Shown here: piece by piece, positions 1 through 6,700 of the stretch | Position numbering within the stretch: position 1 is the stretch's first letter | Layout: the number at the start of each line of letters is the position of its first letter | Assembly (NCBI GenBank): GCA_017481325.1 | Contig: JAFUPG010000024.1 | Coordinates: 1-26,620 of the forward strand | DNA from: Oscillospiraceae bacterium | Lineage (GTDB): Bacteria; Bacillota_A; Clostridia; Oscillospirales; Oscillospiraceae | Length of the DNA stretch: 26,620 nt | Direction: 5' to 3' | The notes under the pieces: generated by a model | What the model saw: only the letters and a program-made list of their open reading frames with translations | Databases searched by the model: none | Told to the model about the DNA's origin: nothing | Position numbers and translations under genes: made by a program

Positions 1-1
1 C

Positions 2-301
2 CACGGCTCCTCCACCGTGCCCCAGAACTATGTTGAGATGATCAACACCTTCGGCGGCGCAATGCCCGGCGCCATCGGCGTTCCCGAGGATCAGCTCCGT
101 GAGGCTGCCCGTATGGCCGTTTGCAAGATCAACATCGACTCCGACCTCCGTCTGGCCATGACCGGCACTATTCGCAAGTACTTTGCCGAGCATCCCGATC
201 ATTTCGATCCCCGCCAGTACCTGAAGCCCGCCCGTGCCAATATCAAGGAGCTGGTCAAGCACAAGCTGATCAACGTCCTGGGCTGCGACGGCAAAATCTA
301 A
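2..301 (+). CDS. fba: Class II fructose-bisphosphate aldolase, C-terminal part
   Basis: This is the last 99 codons of a gene that begins before the window. Class II aldolases are zinc enzymes of glycolysis and gluconeogenesis that interconvert fructose 1,6-bisphosphate with dihydroxyacetone phosphate and glyceraldehyde 3-phosphate in the cytosol. The visible part opens with HGSS, matching the family zinc-ligand histidine followed by a phosphate-binding loop. It then carries KINIDSDLR, the conserved N-x-D segment of the substrate site, and the helical tail with RQYLKPAR typical of the Firmicutes form. The frame ends at a TAA, and a strong terminator follows 15 bases later, so this is the end of a transcription unit. 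The family call is firm; the symbol (fba or fbaA) is convention. Confidence 0.93.
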   Translation, partial: HGSSTVPQNYVEMINTFGGAMPGAIGVPEDQLREAARMAVCKINIDSDLRLAMTGTIRKYFAEHPDHFDPRQYLKPARANIKELVKHKLINVLGCDGKI

Positions 302-315
302 ATCGGATATTTTGT

Positions 316-344
316 AAAAAAGACTCCCGATGGGAGTCTTTTTT
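316..344 (+). terminator. Intrinsic terminator after the aldolase gene
   Basis: A 7-bp GC-containing stem (GACTCCC/GGGAGTC) with a 3-base loop is flanked by A6 and T6, giving a 13-bp stem and a run of T on the plus strand. The A run on the other side could also stop minus-strand transcription. Confidence 0.9.
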
Positions 345-361
345 ACAATTCAAATTATAAC

Positions 362-391
362 TTGACAAAAATACGACATATTTGGTATGAT
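362..391 (+). promoter_or_regulatory. Sigma-70 type promoter of the XRE regulator gene
   Basis: A perfect -35 box TTGACA (362-367) is separated by 18 bases from TATGAT (386-391), which is preceded by TGG, an extended -10. The predicted start near 398 gives a leader of about 29 bases. The imperfect inverted ATAC/GTAT pair across 371-388 might be an operator, but that is weak. Confidence 0.85.
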
Positions 392-426
392 AGAAAGCAG
401 AGAAAACGAGAGGAGCTGTTTGTTAA

Positions 427-936
427 ATGGCAAACAATGACCGCTGGAATCCTGAAGAATCTGTCAAGGATCGTTATATCGATGCACTGACCGAGAACCT
501 TCCGGCACTTCGTGGCAAGATCGGCATTTCTCAGGGAGATCTGGCCCGCTGCGTAGGAATCTCCCGCCAGACCTACTGTGCTGTAGAGGGCAAGCAGCGT
601 AAAATGTCCTGGGATACCTTCCTGGCCTTGAGCTTTTTCTTTGATACCAACCATGGTACCAATGATATGCTCCGCAGCGTTGGAGCCTATCCCCGTGAGC
701 TGATCGAACGGTATAACGAGGGCGTACGGGACTTCCGCAGCAACCGTGCCATCATGACAGAGTCGGTGATGTCTAAGTTATTAGGTCAGCTGGATGAGAG
801 TGCGCTCCATGCGGTGCGTACAGTGCTGCTGCTGGAGTATGCCCGCTGCGCCAAGCTTACCGGTGAGGATGTGCTGCGTGCCTATGACGGCAAATGCATC
901 TCCTTCCATTCCCTGGAGAAGCAGAAGAACAAATAA
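427..936 (+). CDS. XRE-family helix-turn-helix regulator
   Basis: This is a 169-residue cytosolic DNA-binding protein. Residues about 27-80 form a Cro/C1-type helix-turn-helix, with the pattern ISQGDLARCVGISRQTYCAVE followed by a third helix with WDTFLALSFFF. The second half (about 85-169) is helical and charged, and I cannot assign it; it may serve dimerisation or ligand sensing. The start is supported by GAGAGGAG 11 bases upstream and by the promoter at 362-391. The gene stands alone, with terminators on both sides, so its target cannot be read from the context; control of its own promoter is a reasonable guess. No integrase or other phage gene is nearby, so it does not look like a prophage repressor. 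Confidence 0.8.
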   Translation: MANNDRWNPEESVKDRYIDALTENLPALRGKIGISQGDLARCVGISRQTYCAVEGKQRKMSWDTFLALSFFFDTNHGTNDMLRSVGAYPRELIERYNEGVRDFRSNRAIMTESVMSKLLGQLDESALHAVRTVLLLEYARCAKLTGEDVLRAYDGKCISFHSLEKQKNK

Positions 937-941
937 TCCCG

Positions 942-979
942 GGCGAGGCTGTCGGAAAGCAGCCTCGCCGCTTTTTTTT
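942..979 (+). terminator. Intrinsic terminator after the XRE regulator
   Basis: A perfect 10-bp stem GGCGAGGCTG/CAGCCTCGCC with an 8-base loop is followed within two bases by a run of eight T. Confidence 0.93.
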
Positions 980-1067
980 GTGAAAAATATACAATATGGA
1001 AAGTGAAACTTTGTGTAGTTTTACAGACTGAATTTCGTACTTTTCCTTATCTTTTTCAGCTAAAATA

Positions 1068-1076
1068 TGGTATTAT
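1068..1076 (+). promoter_or_regulatory. Possible extended -10 promoter of the nuclease gene
   Basis: TGG followed by TATTAT lies 31 bases upstream of the start codon at 1108. No good -35 box is seen at 16-18 bases further upstream, so this would be an extended -10 promoter. The call is tentative. Confidence 0.4.
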
Positions 1077-1107
1077 TAAAGATAACCCACGAAAAAGGAG
1101 AAATACT

Positions 1108-3732
1108 ATGAAACACTTTGCCAAGCGCTGCCTTTCTGTGCTGCTGGTTTTGGTTCTGGTTGTCAGCCTGCTGAGCTCTCTGCTCACTGTCAGCGCCGCT
1201 ACCAATACCGCCACCCGTCACCAGCTCTGCACGGCACTGTCCTCTCAGGCCAAGAGCTACTACACAGGCCAGTATACTTATGACAATATGTCCGTTTTAA
1301 CCGGTGGCAACGAGAGCTGCCTGAACAGCATGGACAGCCCCCTGTTCCAGCGGCTGAACAGCCTCATGACCAATACCATGACCGACTCCGTCAGCTACAA
1401 GAGCCTGACCAGCTACTGGGATGAGACGGATAACAACATCCTGATTTACAGTGACGTCAAGACCTCCAGCGGCATCAGCCGTGAGCACGTGTGGCCCAAG
1501 AGCCGTGCCTCCTTCCACGAGAAGGACGGCGGCTGCGATATCCACCACCTGCGCCCCGAGGATTCCTCTGTCAACTCCACCCGCAGCAACTACACCATGG
1601 GCAACGTGGTGGGAGCAATCTCCGACTACAGCACCAAGACCTACAACGGCAAGACCGTCCTCTGGTACAACGGCAGCTACACCGGCAACAGCTGCAACGG
1701 CCTGGTGGAAGTGGCTGACAATGTCAAGGGCGACGTGGCCCGTATTTTGCTGTATGTCTACGTGCGCTGGGAGGAGGCCAACCTCTTTGAAAAGGACACC
1801 AGCCCCAAGGTCGGCAGCAACGACAGCGGTGGCAACGACGGCAAGAAGGTCATTGAGAGCCTGGACACCCTGCTGCAGTGGTGCGAGAATGACCCCGTGG
1901 ATGCCTGGGAGATGAAGCGTAATGACCTCTGCCAGGATGTGCAGGGCAACCGCAATGTGTTCATCGACTATCCCGAGTATGCATGGCTTCTTTTCGGCCA
2001 GACCATCCCCAACGATATGAAGACTCCCTCCGGCGAGGCACAGAATGCGGAGCCTCCCGTGCAGACTCCCGCAACCGTCCACTATATCGTCCCCGAAGGC
2101 ATTACCTGCAACGGCACTACCTCCTCCTATGTGGGCAGCACCATCACTCTGCCCTCTGTCAGCGGCGTGCCCACTGACTTCTACTTCTACTGCTGGAGCT
2201 ATGCTCCCGTGGCAGATACCTCTACCTCCGTCTCCGGCTATACCGCCGGCAAGAGCTACACCCTGACCCAGGAGGAGACCACCTTCTATGCGGTCTTCTA
2301 CTATATGCTCAACGGCTTCTGGCATTTCACCTCCACCCTGGAGAAGGCCAGCGATTGCGCCCATGGTGAGATCTCCCTGCGCAATTCCAAGGATCCCACC
2401 TGTACCGAGGACGGCTACACCGGCGACCGCTACTGCGCTCTGTGTAACGAGCTGCTGGAGAAGGGTGAGGTCATCCCCGCACTGGGACACGGTGAGACCG
2501 AAGTAAAGAACGCCAAGGAGCCCAGCTGCACCGAAGAGGGCTACACCGGCGACACCTACTGCACCGTCTGCAAGGAAAAAATTGCCACCGGCGAGTCTAT
2601 TCCCATGACCGAGCATAATTACGTGGACGGCTCCTGTACCGATTGCGGCGCTGCTGATCCCGCATTCTGCGAGCATAAGGAAACAGAGCTTGTGGGCGCT
2701 GTAGAGCCTACCTGCACCAAGAACGGCTACAGCGGTGACCTCTGCTGTGCCGACTGCGGCGAAGTACTGGAGAAGGGCGAAGCGATCCCCGCCCTGGGTC
2801 ACGGCGAAACCGAGCTGCGCAATGCCAAGGAAGCCACCTGCACTAAGAACGGCTACACCGGTGATACCTATTGCACTGTCTGCGGCCAGAAGCTCGCCAC
2901 CGGCTCCGTGATCTATGCCCTGGGCCATGCGTACGAAGACGGCATCTGCATCCGCTGCGGCGAGGAAGAGGAGACCGAGTGCCTCCACGAGAACACTGAG
3001 CTGCGCAATGTGGTCATCGGCAGCTGCACCAAGGACGGCTACAGCGGCGATACCTACTGCAGCGACTGCGGCATCAAGCTCAAGAGCGGCACCACCTCCA
3101 TTGCAAGCGGCCACAAGTATGTGGACGACCGCTGCAGCAAGTGCGGCCTTTTCCGCTTCGATGCCGTTACCGTAGGCGAATGCCATTTTGACGATTTCAG
3201 CGACTGCGCTGCCCCCTGGTACCACAGCGCCGTGGACTTCACCGTGGCCAACGGCCTGATGAAGGGCGTCGGCGACTGCCTCTTCGATCCCAACGGCTCC
3301 ATGACCCGTGCCATGATCGTCACGGTGCTCTACCGCTGGGCCGGTTCTCCTGCTGTGGCAGAGCCTGCCACCTTCACAGACGTGCCTCAGGGCATCTGGT
3401 ACTCCGATGCCATCGCCTGGGCGCAGGATGAGGGCATTGTCAACGGTGTCAGCGACACGGAGTTCGCTCCCGACCGCAATGTGACCCGTGAGCAGATCGC
3501 CACTATCCTCTGGCGCTGCAGCCTGAGCCCCGAGCTCAGCGCTGATCTCAGTAGCTTCGGTGACGGCGACACTGTCAGCCCCTATGCTGAGACCGCCATC
3601 TGCTGGGCAGTTGCCAAGGGCATCCTCTCCGGCGACGGCGTAAACCTGAACCCCGGCAAGAATGCCACCCGTGCAGAGTTTGCCTGCATGATCCTGCGCT
3701 ACCTGGAAGGCAGCTACACCTGCGTAGACTAA
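1108..3732 (+). CDS. Secreted endonuclease I-type nuclease with Cys-rich repeats and SLH anchors
   Basis: The protein has 874 residues. A signal peptide spans 1-31 and ends in VSAA. An endonuclease I (EndA/NucM) domain covers about 55-300, with EHVWPKS (H127, matching the general-base histidine of this beta-beta-alpha-metal family), DIHHLRPED at about 144-152, and a downstream N..R.NY.MGN. It should degrade DNA outside the cell. Residues about 324-405 resemble an InlB B-type repeat. Five Cys-rich repeats follow (about 419-680), and then three SLH domains starting near 694, 756 and 817, which bind secondary cell-wall polymer and would hold the nuclease on the surface. The start is the ATG with AAGGAG seven bases upstream; an in-frame upstream start at 1003 would bury the signal peptide and is rejected. 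The gene is monocistronic. Disulfides are unlikely to be common in this cytosol, so the Cys pairs may bind metal or oxidise after export. Confidence 0.88.
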   Translation: MKHFAKRCLSVLLVLVLVVSLLSSLLTVSAATNTATRHQLCTALSSQAKSYYTGQYTYDNMSVLTGGNESCLNSMDSPLFQRLNSLMTNTMTDSVSYKSLTSYWDETDNNILIYSDVKTSSGISREHVWPKSRASFHEKDGGCDIHHLRPEDSSVNSTRSNYTMGNVVGAISDYSTKTYNGKTVLWYNGSYTGNSCNGLVEVADNVKGDVARILLYVYVRWEEANLFEKDTSPKVGSNDSGGNDGKKVIESLDTLLQWCENDPVDAWEMKRNDLCQDVQGNRNVFIDYPEYAWLLFGQTIPNDMKTPSGEAQNAEPPVQTPATVHYIVPEGITCNGTTSSYVGSTITLPSVSGVPTDFYFYCWSYAPVADTSTSVSGYTAGKSYTLTQEETTFYAVFYYMLNGFWHFTSTLEKASDCAHGEISLRNSKDPTCTEDGYTGDRYCALCNELLEKGEVIPALGHGETEVKNAKEPSCTEEGYTGDTYCTVCKEKIATGESIPMTEHNYVDGSCTDCGAADPAFCEHKETELVGAVEPTCTKNGYSGDLCCADCGEVLEKGEAIPALGHGETELRNAKEATCTKNGYTGDTYCTVCGQKLATGSVIYALGHAYEDGICIRCGEEEETECLHENTELRNVVIGSCTKDGYSGDTYCSDCGIKLKSGTTSIASGHKYVDDRCSKCGLFRFDAVTVGECHFDDFSDCAAPWYHSAVDFTVANGLMKGVGDCLFDPNGSMTRAMIVTVLYRWAGSPAVAEPATFTDVPQGIWYSDAIAWAQDEGIVNGVSDTEFAPDRNVTREQIATILWRCSLSPELSADLSSFGDGDTVSPYAETAICWAVAKGILSGDGVNLNPGKNATRAEFACMILRYLEGSYTCVD
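2362..3147 (+). repeat. Cys-rich protein repeats in a 312-bp higher-order array
   Basis: Five units start at 2362, 2488, 2674, 2800 and 2986. Their spacing alternates 126, 186, 126 and 186 bases, so the true period is 312 bp (2362-2673 and 2674-2985), followed by a final partial copy. Each unit has a core of Cys-Thr then G-Y-S/T-G-D then Y/C-C-x2-C; the long units add a second C-x2-C-G. Confidence 0.85.
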
Positions 3733-3742
3733 GGAAACAGGA

Positions 3743-3776
3743 ACCCCTCTGCGGAATACTCCGCAGAGGGGTCTTT
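3743..3776. terminator. Hairpin shared by convergent genes
   Basis: An 11-bp perfect stem CCCCTCTGCGG/CCGCAGAGGGG with a 6-base loop sits between the stop codons of the nuclease gene and the convergent ModE-like gene. The T run is short on both strands, so efficiency is uncertain, but its place fits a bidirectional terminator. Confidence 0.75.
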
Positions 3777-3780
3777 CGGC

Positions 3781-4131
3781 TTATACCAAATCGGGGAAGC
3801 AGAGGGGAAACTGTTCCTGCGCATATTGGCGCAGGCGGCTGCGGTATTCCTCGTAGGCGGCCAGTAGCCTTTCGGCCTCAGGGGACAACGTCGCACCTCC
3901 TCCGTGTTTGCCGCCGGTGGTGGAAACCAGCAATTTGAAGCCCAAGGCCGCTTCGGAATTTTTGATCACGGTCCATGCCTTGGAATATGCCATGCCCATG
4001 CTGATGGCTGCTGCCCGGAGGGAGCGCTCCTGCTGCACTCGGCGCAGCAGCTCTGCCACGCCGGGGCCGAAACACTTGTCCTCGCCGCAGAACAGCCGAA
4101 CGGACAGGACCGGTCTGAATTTCTGATCCAT
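3781..4131 (-). CDS. Short ModE-like winged helix regulator (no molybdate domain)
   Basis: This 116-residue protein corresponds to the N-terminal DNA-binding half of ModE, the LysR-type winged helix. It contains LLRRVQQERSLRAAAISMGMAYSKAW-type helix-turn-helix sequence (about 28-54), then a second helix and the GGKHGGGATLSPEA wing (about 73-86), typical of ModE-N proteins. Full ModE is about 260 residues with two C-terminal MOP/TOBE domains that bind molybdate; these are absent, so it cannot sense molybdate in the classical way. It is divergent from yqeC-yqeB-selD and is the obvious candidate to control that molybdenum/selenium operon. I chose the ATG at 4131 because the in-frame TTG at 4167 is itself the -35 box of a near-consensus promoter. 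With that promoter the transcript would start at or next to the ATG. Confidence 0.8.
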   Translation of the reverse strand: MDQKFRPVLSVRLFCGEDKCFGPGVAELLRRVQQERSLRAAAISMGMAYSKAWTVIKNSEAALGFKLLVSTTGGKHGGGATLSPEAERLLAAYEEYRSRLRQYAQEQFPLCFPDLV

Positions 4132-4137
4132 AAAAAC

Positions 4138-4167
4138 AGTATACCACAAATTCTGCCCCCGGGTCAA
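4138..4167 (-). promoter_or_regulatory. Promoter of the ModE-like regulator gene
   Basis: On the minus strand TTGACC (4167-4162) is followed after 18 bases by TATACT (4143-4138), preceded by TGG as an extended -10. Only six bases separate the -10 box from the ATG at 4131, which implies a leaderless or nearly leaderless mRNA. Confidence 0.75.
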
Positions 4168-4176
4168 CTTTTTCGG

Positions 4177-4205
4177 TTGACGAAAAAATAGAAACGTGTT
4201 ATTCT
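4177..4205 (+). promoter_or_regulatory. Promoter of the yqeC-yqeB-selD operon
   Basis: TTGACG (4177-4182) and TATTCT (4200-4205) are 17 bases apart, and TGT lies directly upstream of the -10 box. The -35 box is back to back with that of the divergent ModE-like gene: GTCAAC at 4163-4168 and GTTGAC at 4176-4181 form an inverted pair. The predicted start is near 4212. Confidence 0.75.
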
Positions 4206-4219
4206 ATTATCAGAATAAC
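4198..4219 (+). promoter_or_regulatory. Perfect palindrome over the operon -10 box, likely operator
   Basis: GTTATTCT-N6-AGAATAAC is a perfect 8-bp inverted repeat with a 6-base spacer. It covers the -10 box of the yqeC promoter and runs past the predicted start site, so a bound protein would block transcription. Its outer GTTAT/ATAAC arms recall the shape of ModE sites, making the divergent ModE-like protein the prime candidate ligand. Binding is inferred. Confidence 0.65.
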
Positions 4220-4232
4220 GAAGGAGACCGCT

Positions 4233-4868
4233 ATGGGAAAATTCTCCGAATGCTTACAAATTCAAAAGGGAGTCACCGCCGTGATTGGCAGTGGCGGCAA
4301 AACCTCCCTTCTCTACCGTCTGGCAGAGGAACTGGCAGAATCAGGCAGTGTGATCCTCTGTACCTCCACCCATATTCTGCCGCCGCCCCACATTCCCCTG
4401 GCGGAGCATACGGGAGAGGTGAAGGGCGTGCTCTGTGTCGGTACGCCCTGCGAAAATGGCAAGCTCACCACCCCCTGTCAGCCTTTCTCGGAATTGGCAG
4501 AACTGGCGGACTATGTGCTGGTGGAGGCCGACGGCTCCAAGCGCCTGCCTCTGAAGGCCCATCTGCCCCATGAGCCGGTGATCCCCCCTGAGGCAAAAAA
4601 CGTGATCTGCGTAGTAGGCACCTCCGGTTTGGGGAAAACTGTCACCGAGGCGGCGCACCGCCCGGAACGCTTTGCCCTGCTGGGGGAGAGCGATGTTGCC
4701 ACGCCCCTTGCGGTTTCCAAAGTGCTGGAAAAAGAAGCCTTTCACCACCGTGTGCTTATCAATCAGGCAGAGCTTGCTCCGGTCTCCGCACAGGAGCTGG
4801 CCAGGTTTTTAAGCTGCCCCGTGACGGTGGCATCTTTACAAAAAGGAGAGATCCTATGCTCGTACTGA
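4233..4868 (+). CDS. yqeC: Selenium-dependent hydroxylase accessory protein YqeC
   Basis: This is a 211-residue cytosolic protein of the YqeC family, a phylogenetic marker of selenium-dependent molybdenum hydroxylases (xanthine dehydrogenase, purine hydroxylase, nicotinate dehydrogenase types). Its exact biochemical role is not established. The sequence shows a P-loop-like VIGSGGKTSLL (G19-T24), a following CTSTH, and a conserved VEADGSKRLPLK segment (E98, D100) with HEPVIPP, all family hallmarks that suggest nucleotide binding. The ATG has AAGGAG 7 bases upstream. It is the first gene of the operon, and its 3' end overlaps yqeB by 13 bases, implying coupled translation. Confidence 0.88.
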   Translation: MGKFSECLQIQKGVTAVIGSGGKTSLLYRLAEELAESGSVILCTSTHILPPPHIPLAEHTGEVKGVLCVGTPCENGKLTTPCQPFSELAELADYVLVEADGSKRLPLKAHLPHEPVIPPEAKNVICVVGTSGLGKTVTEAAHRPERFALLGESDVATPLAVSKVLEKEAFHHRVLINQAELAPVSAQELARFLSCPVTVASLQKGEILCSY

Positions 4869-5641
4869 TCCGTGGCGCCGGAGATCTGGCCTCCGGTATC
4901 GCTCTTCGGCTGTTTCATGCCAAAATGCAGGTGGTCATGACCGACCTGCCCCGTCCCACGGCCATTCGCCGGACGGTTTGCTTCTCTCAGGCCATTTTGC
5001 ACGGGGAGTGCCGTGTGGAGGACGTGACCGCCGCCTATGCCAAAGACAGCCTGGAGGCGCTGCAGCTGCTTCACGAGGGCAAGATCCCCGTCCTGGCAGA
5101 CCCGGAGGGAGCCTGCATTGCGGAGCTGAGGCCCGATGCGGTGGTGGATGCCATCCTTGCCAAGCGCAATCTGGGCACACGCATTACCCATGCCCCCTGT
5201 GTGGTGGGTGTTGGCCCAGGCTTTACGGTGGGTGTGGATTGCCATGCCGCTGTGGAGACCATGCGTGGCCATACCCTTGGCAGAGTACTCACCGAGGGCT
5301 CGCCCCTGCCCAATACCAATATTCCCGGCCTCATCGGCGGTTTCGCCGGTGAACGGGTGCTCCGTGCCCCGGCAGAGGGGGTGTTCCGCCCTGTCCGTCA
5401 GATCGGCGATCTGGTGGAGCAGGGGGATGTGGCAGGCTACGTGGGGGAGGAACCCATGTACTGCCAGCTCAGCGGTGTGCTCCGTGGCCTTCTGGCCGAG
5501 GGAGTTCCCGTCCACAAGGGCATGAAGGCCGGTGACGTAGATCCCCGTGGAGAGGTTTCCTATTGCTATCAGGTCTCCGATAAGGCCCTCGCCATCGGCG
5601 GTGGCGTTCTGGAGGCAATTTTGAGATTTTCGGAGGGATAA
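4856..5641 (+). CDS. yqeB: Selenium-dependent molybdenum hydroxylase maturation protein YqeB
   Basis: This 261-residue protein belongs to the YqeB/EF2563 family, found almost only in genomes with selenium-dependent molybdenum hydroxylases and thought to help install the labile selenium on the molybdenum cofactor. The N-terminus has a Rossmann-like RGAGDLASGIA (residues about 6-16), followed by DLPRPTAIRRTVCFSQA, whose R-R-x-V-C-F-x-x-A is typical of the family; the cysteine is a possible selenium or sulfur carrier (inference). The C-terminal part, G-E-V-S-Y-C-Y then IGGGVLEA, is also conserved. The start lies inside the end of yqeC, with AAGGAG upstream, and selD follows after three bases. 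Confidence 0.9.
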   Translation: MLVLIRGAGDLASGIALRLFHAKMQVVMTDLPRPTAIRRTVCFSQAILHGECRVEDVTAAYAKDSLEALQLLHEGKIPVLADPEGACIAELRPDAVVDAILAKRNLGTRITHAPCVVGVGPGFTVGVDCHAAVETMRGHTLGRVLTEGSPLPNTNIPGLIGGFAGERVLRAPAEGVFRPVRQIGDLVEQGDVAGYVGEEPMYCQLSGVLRGLLAEGVPVHKGMKAGDVDPRGEVSYCYQVSDKALAIGGGVLEAILRFSEG

Positions 5642-5644
5642 ATC

Positions 5645-6679
5645 ATGGAAGAGATCAAACTGACCAAGTTAGCCAAATGCGCCGGCTGCGGCGCAAAGGT
5701 AGGTGCCGGTGTGCTGGCCAAGCTGCTGGACGGCATCCGTGTCCACTCTGACCCCAATCTTTTAGTGGGCTTCGACAAGTCTGACGATGCCTCGGTCTAC
5801 CGCATCTCCGACGAGCTGGCCCTGGTGCAGACCGTGGACTTTTTTCCGCCCATTGACGACGATCCCTACACCTTCGGTGCCATTGCCGCTACCAATGCCC
5901 TGTCCGATGTTTACGCCATGGGCGGCGAGCCCAAGCTGGCTCTGAATATTATGGCCGTTCCCGAGAGCCTGCCCAAGGAGGCAGTACACGCTCTGCTCCG
6001 TGGGGGCTACGACAAGGTCTATGAGGCCGGTGCCATTATCACCGGCGGCCACAGCATTCTGGACGACGAGCCCAAGTACGGCCTGGCAGTCACAGGCTTT
6101 GTTCATCCGGAGAAGCTGCTGAAAAACTGCGGCGCCAAACCCGGCGACGTGCTGTTTTTGACCAAGCCTCTGGGCATCGGCATTCTCACCACCGCCGCCA
6201 AGGCGGATCTCCTGAGCCCGGAATTAAAGGAGAGAGCCAAGACCCTCATGACCACCCTGAACAAATCCGCCCGTGATGTCATGGTGAAGTACCGTGTCCA
6301 TGCCTGCACCGATGTCACCGGCTTCGGTCTCATGGGTCACTCGCTGGAGATGGCCCAGGGCAGCGGCGTGGAGATCGAGTACGATACCTCCAAGATGGAT
6401 CTGATCCCCGAGTCTCTGGAGTTTGCGGAGTGGGGAATGCTTCCGGCGGGTATGTACCGCAACCGCCACTTTGCCGAGGCCATGGTAGAGCCGGGTGAAG
6501 TACCTCTGGCGGTGCAGGATATGCTCTTTGACCCCCAGACCTCCGGCGGCCTGCTGATCGCCGTTGATCCCGAGGACGCAGATGCCATGTTTGAAGAGCT
6601 GAAAAATGCCGTACCCTCTGCCCAGCGCATCGGCGTAGCAAGAGAGTACCGTGGCGGCAAATATATTTATCTGAAGTAA
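5645..6679 (+). CDS. selD: Selenide, water dikinase (selenophosphate synthetase)
   Basis: The 344-residue enzyme makes selenophosphate from selenide and ATP, giving AMP and phosphate. The catalytic C-x-x-K motif is visible as C15-G-A-K18 within CAGCGAKVG; the position that is selenocysteine in some SelD proteins is cysteine here. Further family signatures are QTVDFFPPIDDD (metal- and nucleotide-binding aspartates), NALSDVYAMGG, TGGHSI, and the C-terminal DPQTSGGLL. Length is normal. Lying directly behind yqeC and yqeB, it probably supplies selenophosphate to the hydroxylase cofactor. No selA, selB, tRNA-Sec or ybbB is in the window, so a wider role in selenoproteins or selenouridine cannot be judged. 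Confidence 0.96.
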   Translation: MEEIKLTKLAKCAGCGAKVGAGVLAKLLDGIRVHSDPNLLVGFDKSDDASVYRISDELALVQTVDFFPPIDDDPYTFGAIAATNALSDVYAMGGEPKLALNIMAVPESLPKEAVHALLRGGYDKVYEAGAIITGGHSILDDEPKYGLAVTGFVHPEKLLKNCGAKPGDVLFLTKPLGIGILTTAAKADLLSPELKERAKTLMTTLNKSARDVMVKYRVHACTDVTGFGLMGHSLEMAQGSGVEIEYDTSKMDLIPESLEFAEWGMLPAGMYRNRHFAEAMVEPGEVPLAVQDMLFDPQTSGGLLIAVDPEDADAMFEELKNAVPSAQRIGVAREYRGGKYIYLK

Positions 6680-6700
6680 GAGAAAGGGTGGTGAGCCACC

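Noticed and set aside
427..936. XRE regulator as a prophage repressor or antitoxin
   Set aside because: No integrase, toxin partner or phage gene lies next to it, and terminators bound it on both sides.
1003..1107. Upstream in-frame start for the nuclease gene
   Set aside because: It would add 35 residues before a textbook signal peptide and lacks a ribosome site; the ATG at 1108 has AAGGAG at good spacing.
1297..3225. 642-codon minus-strand open frame opposite the nuclease gene
   Set aside because: Repetitive Gly/Ala/Val sequence produced by codon bias of the Cys-repeat and SLH coding strand; no start signals.
5645..5740. Selenocysteine at the SelD active site
   Set aside because: The catalytic position is a normal cysteine codon (C15) and no in-frame TGA is present in the gene.
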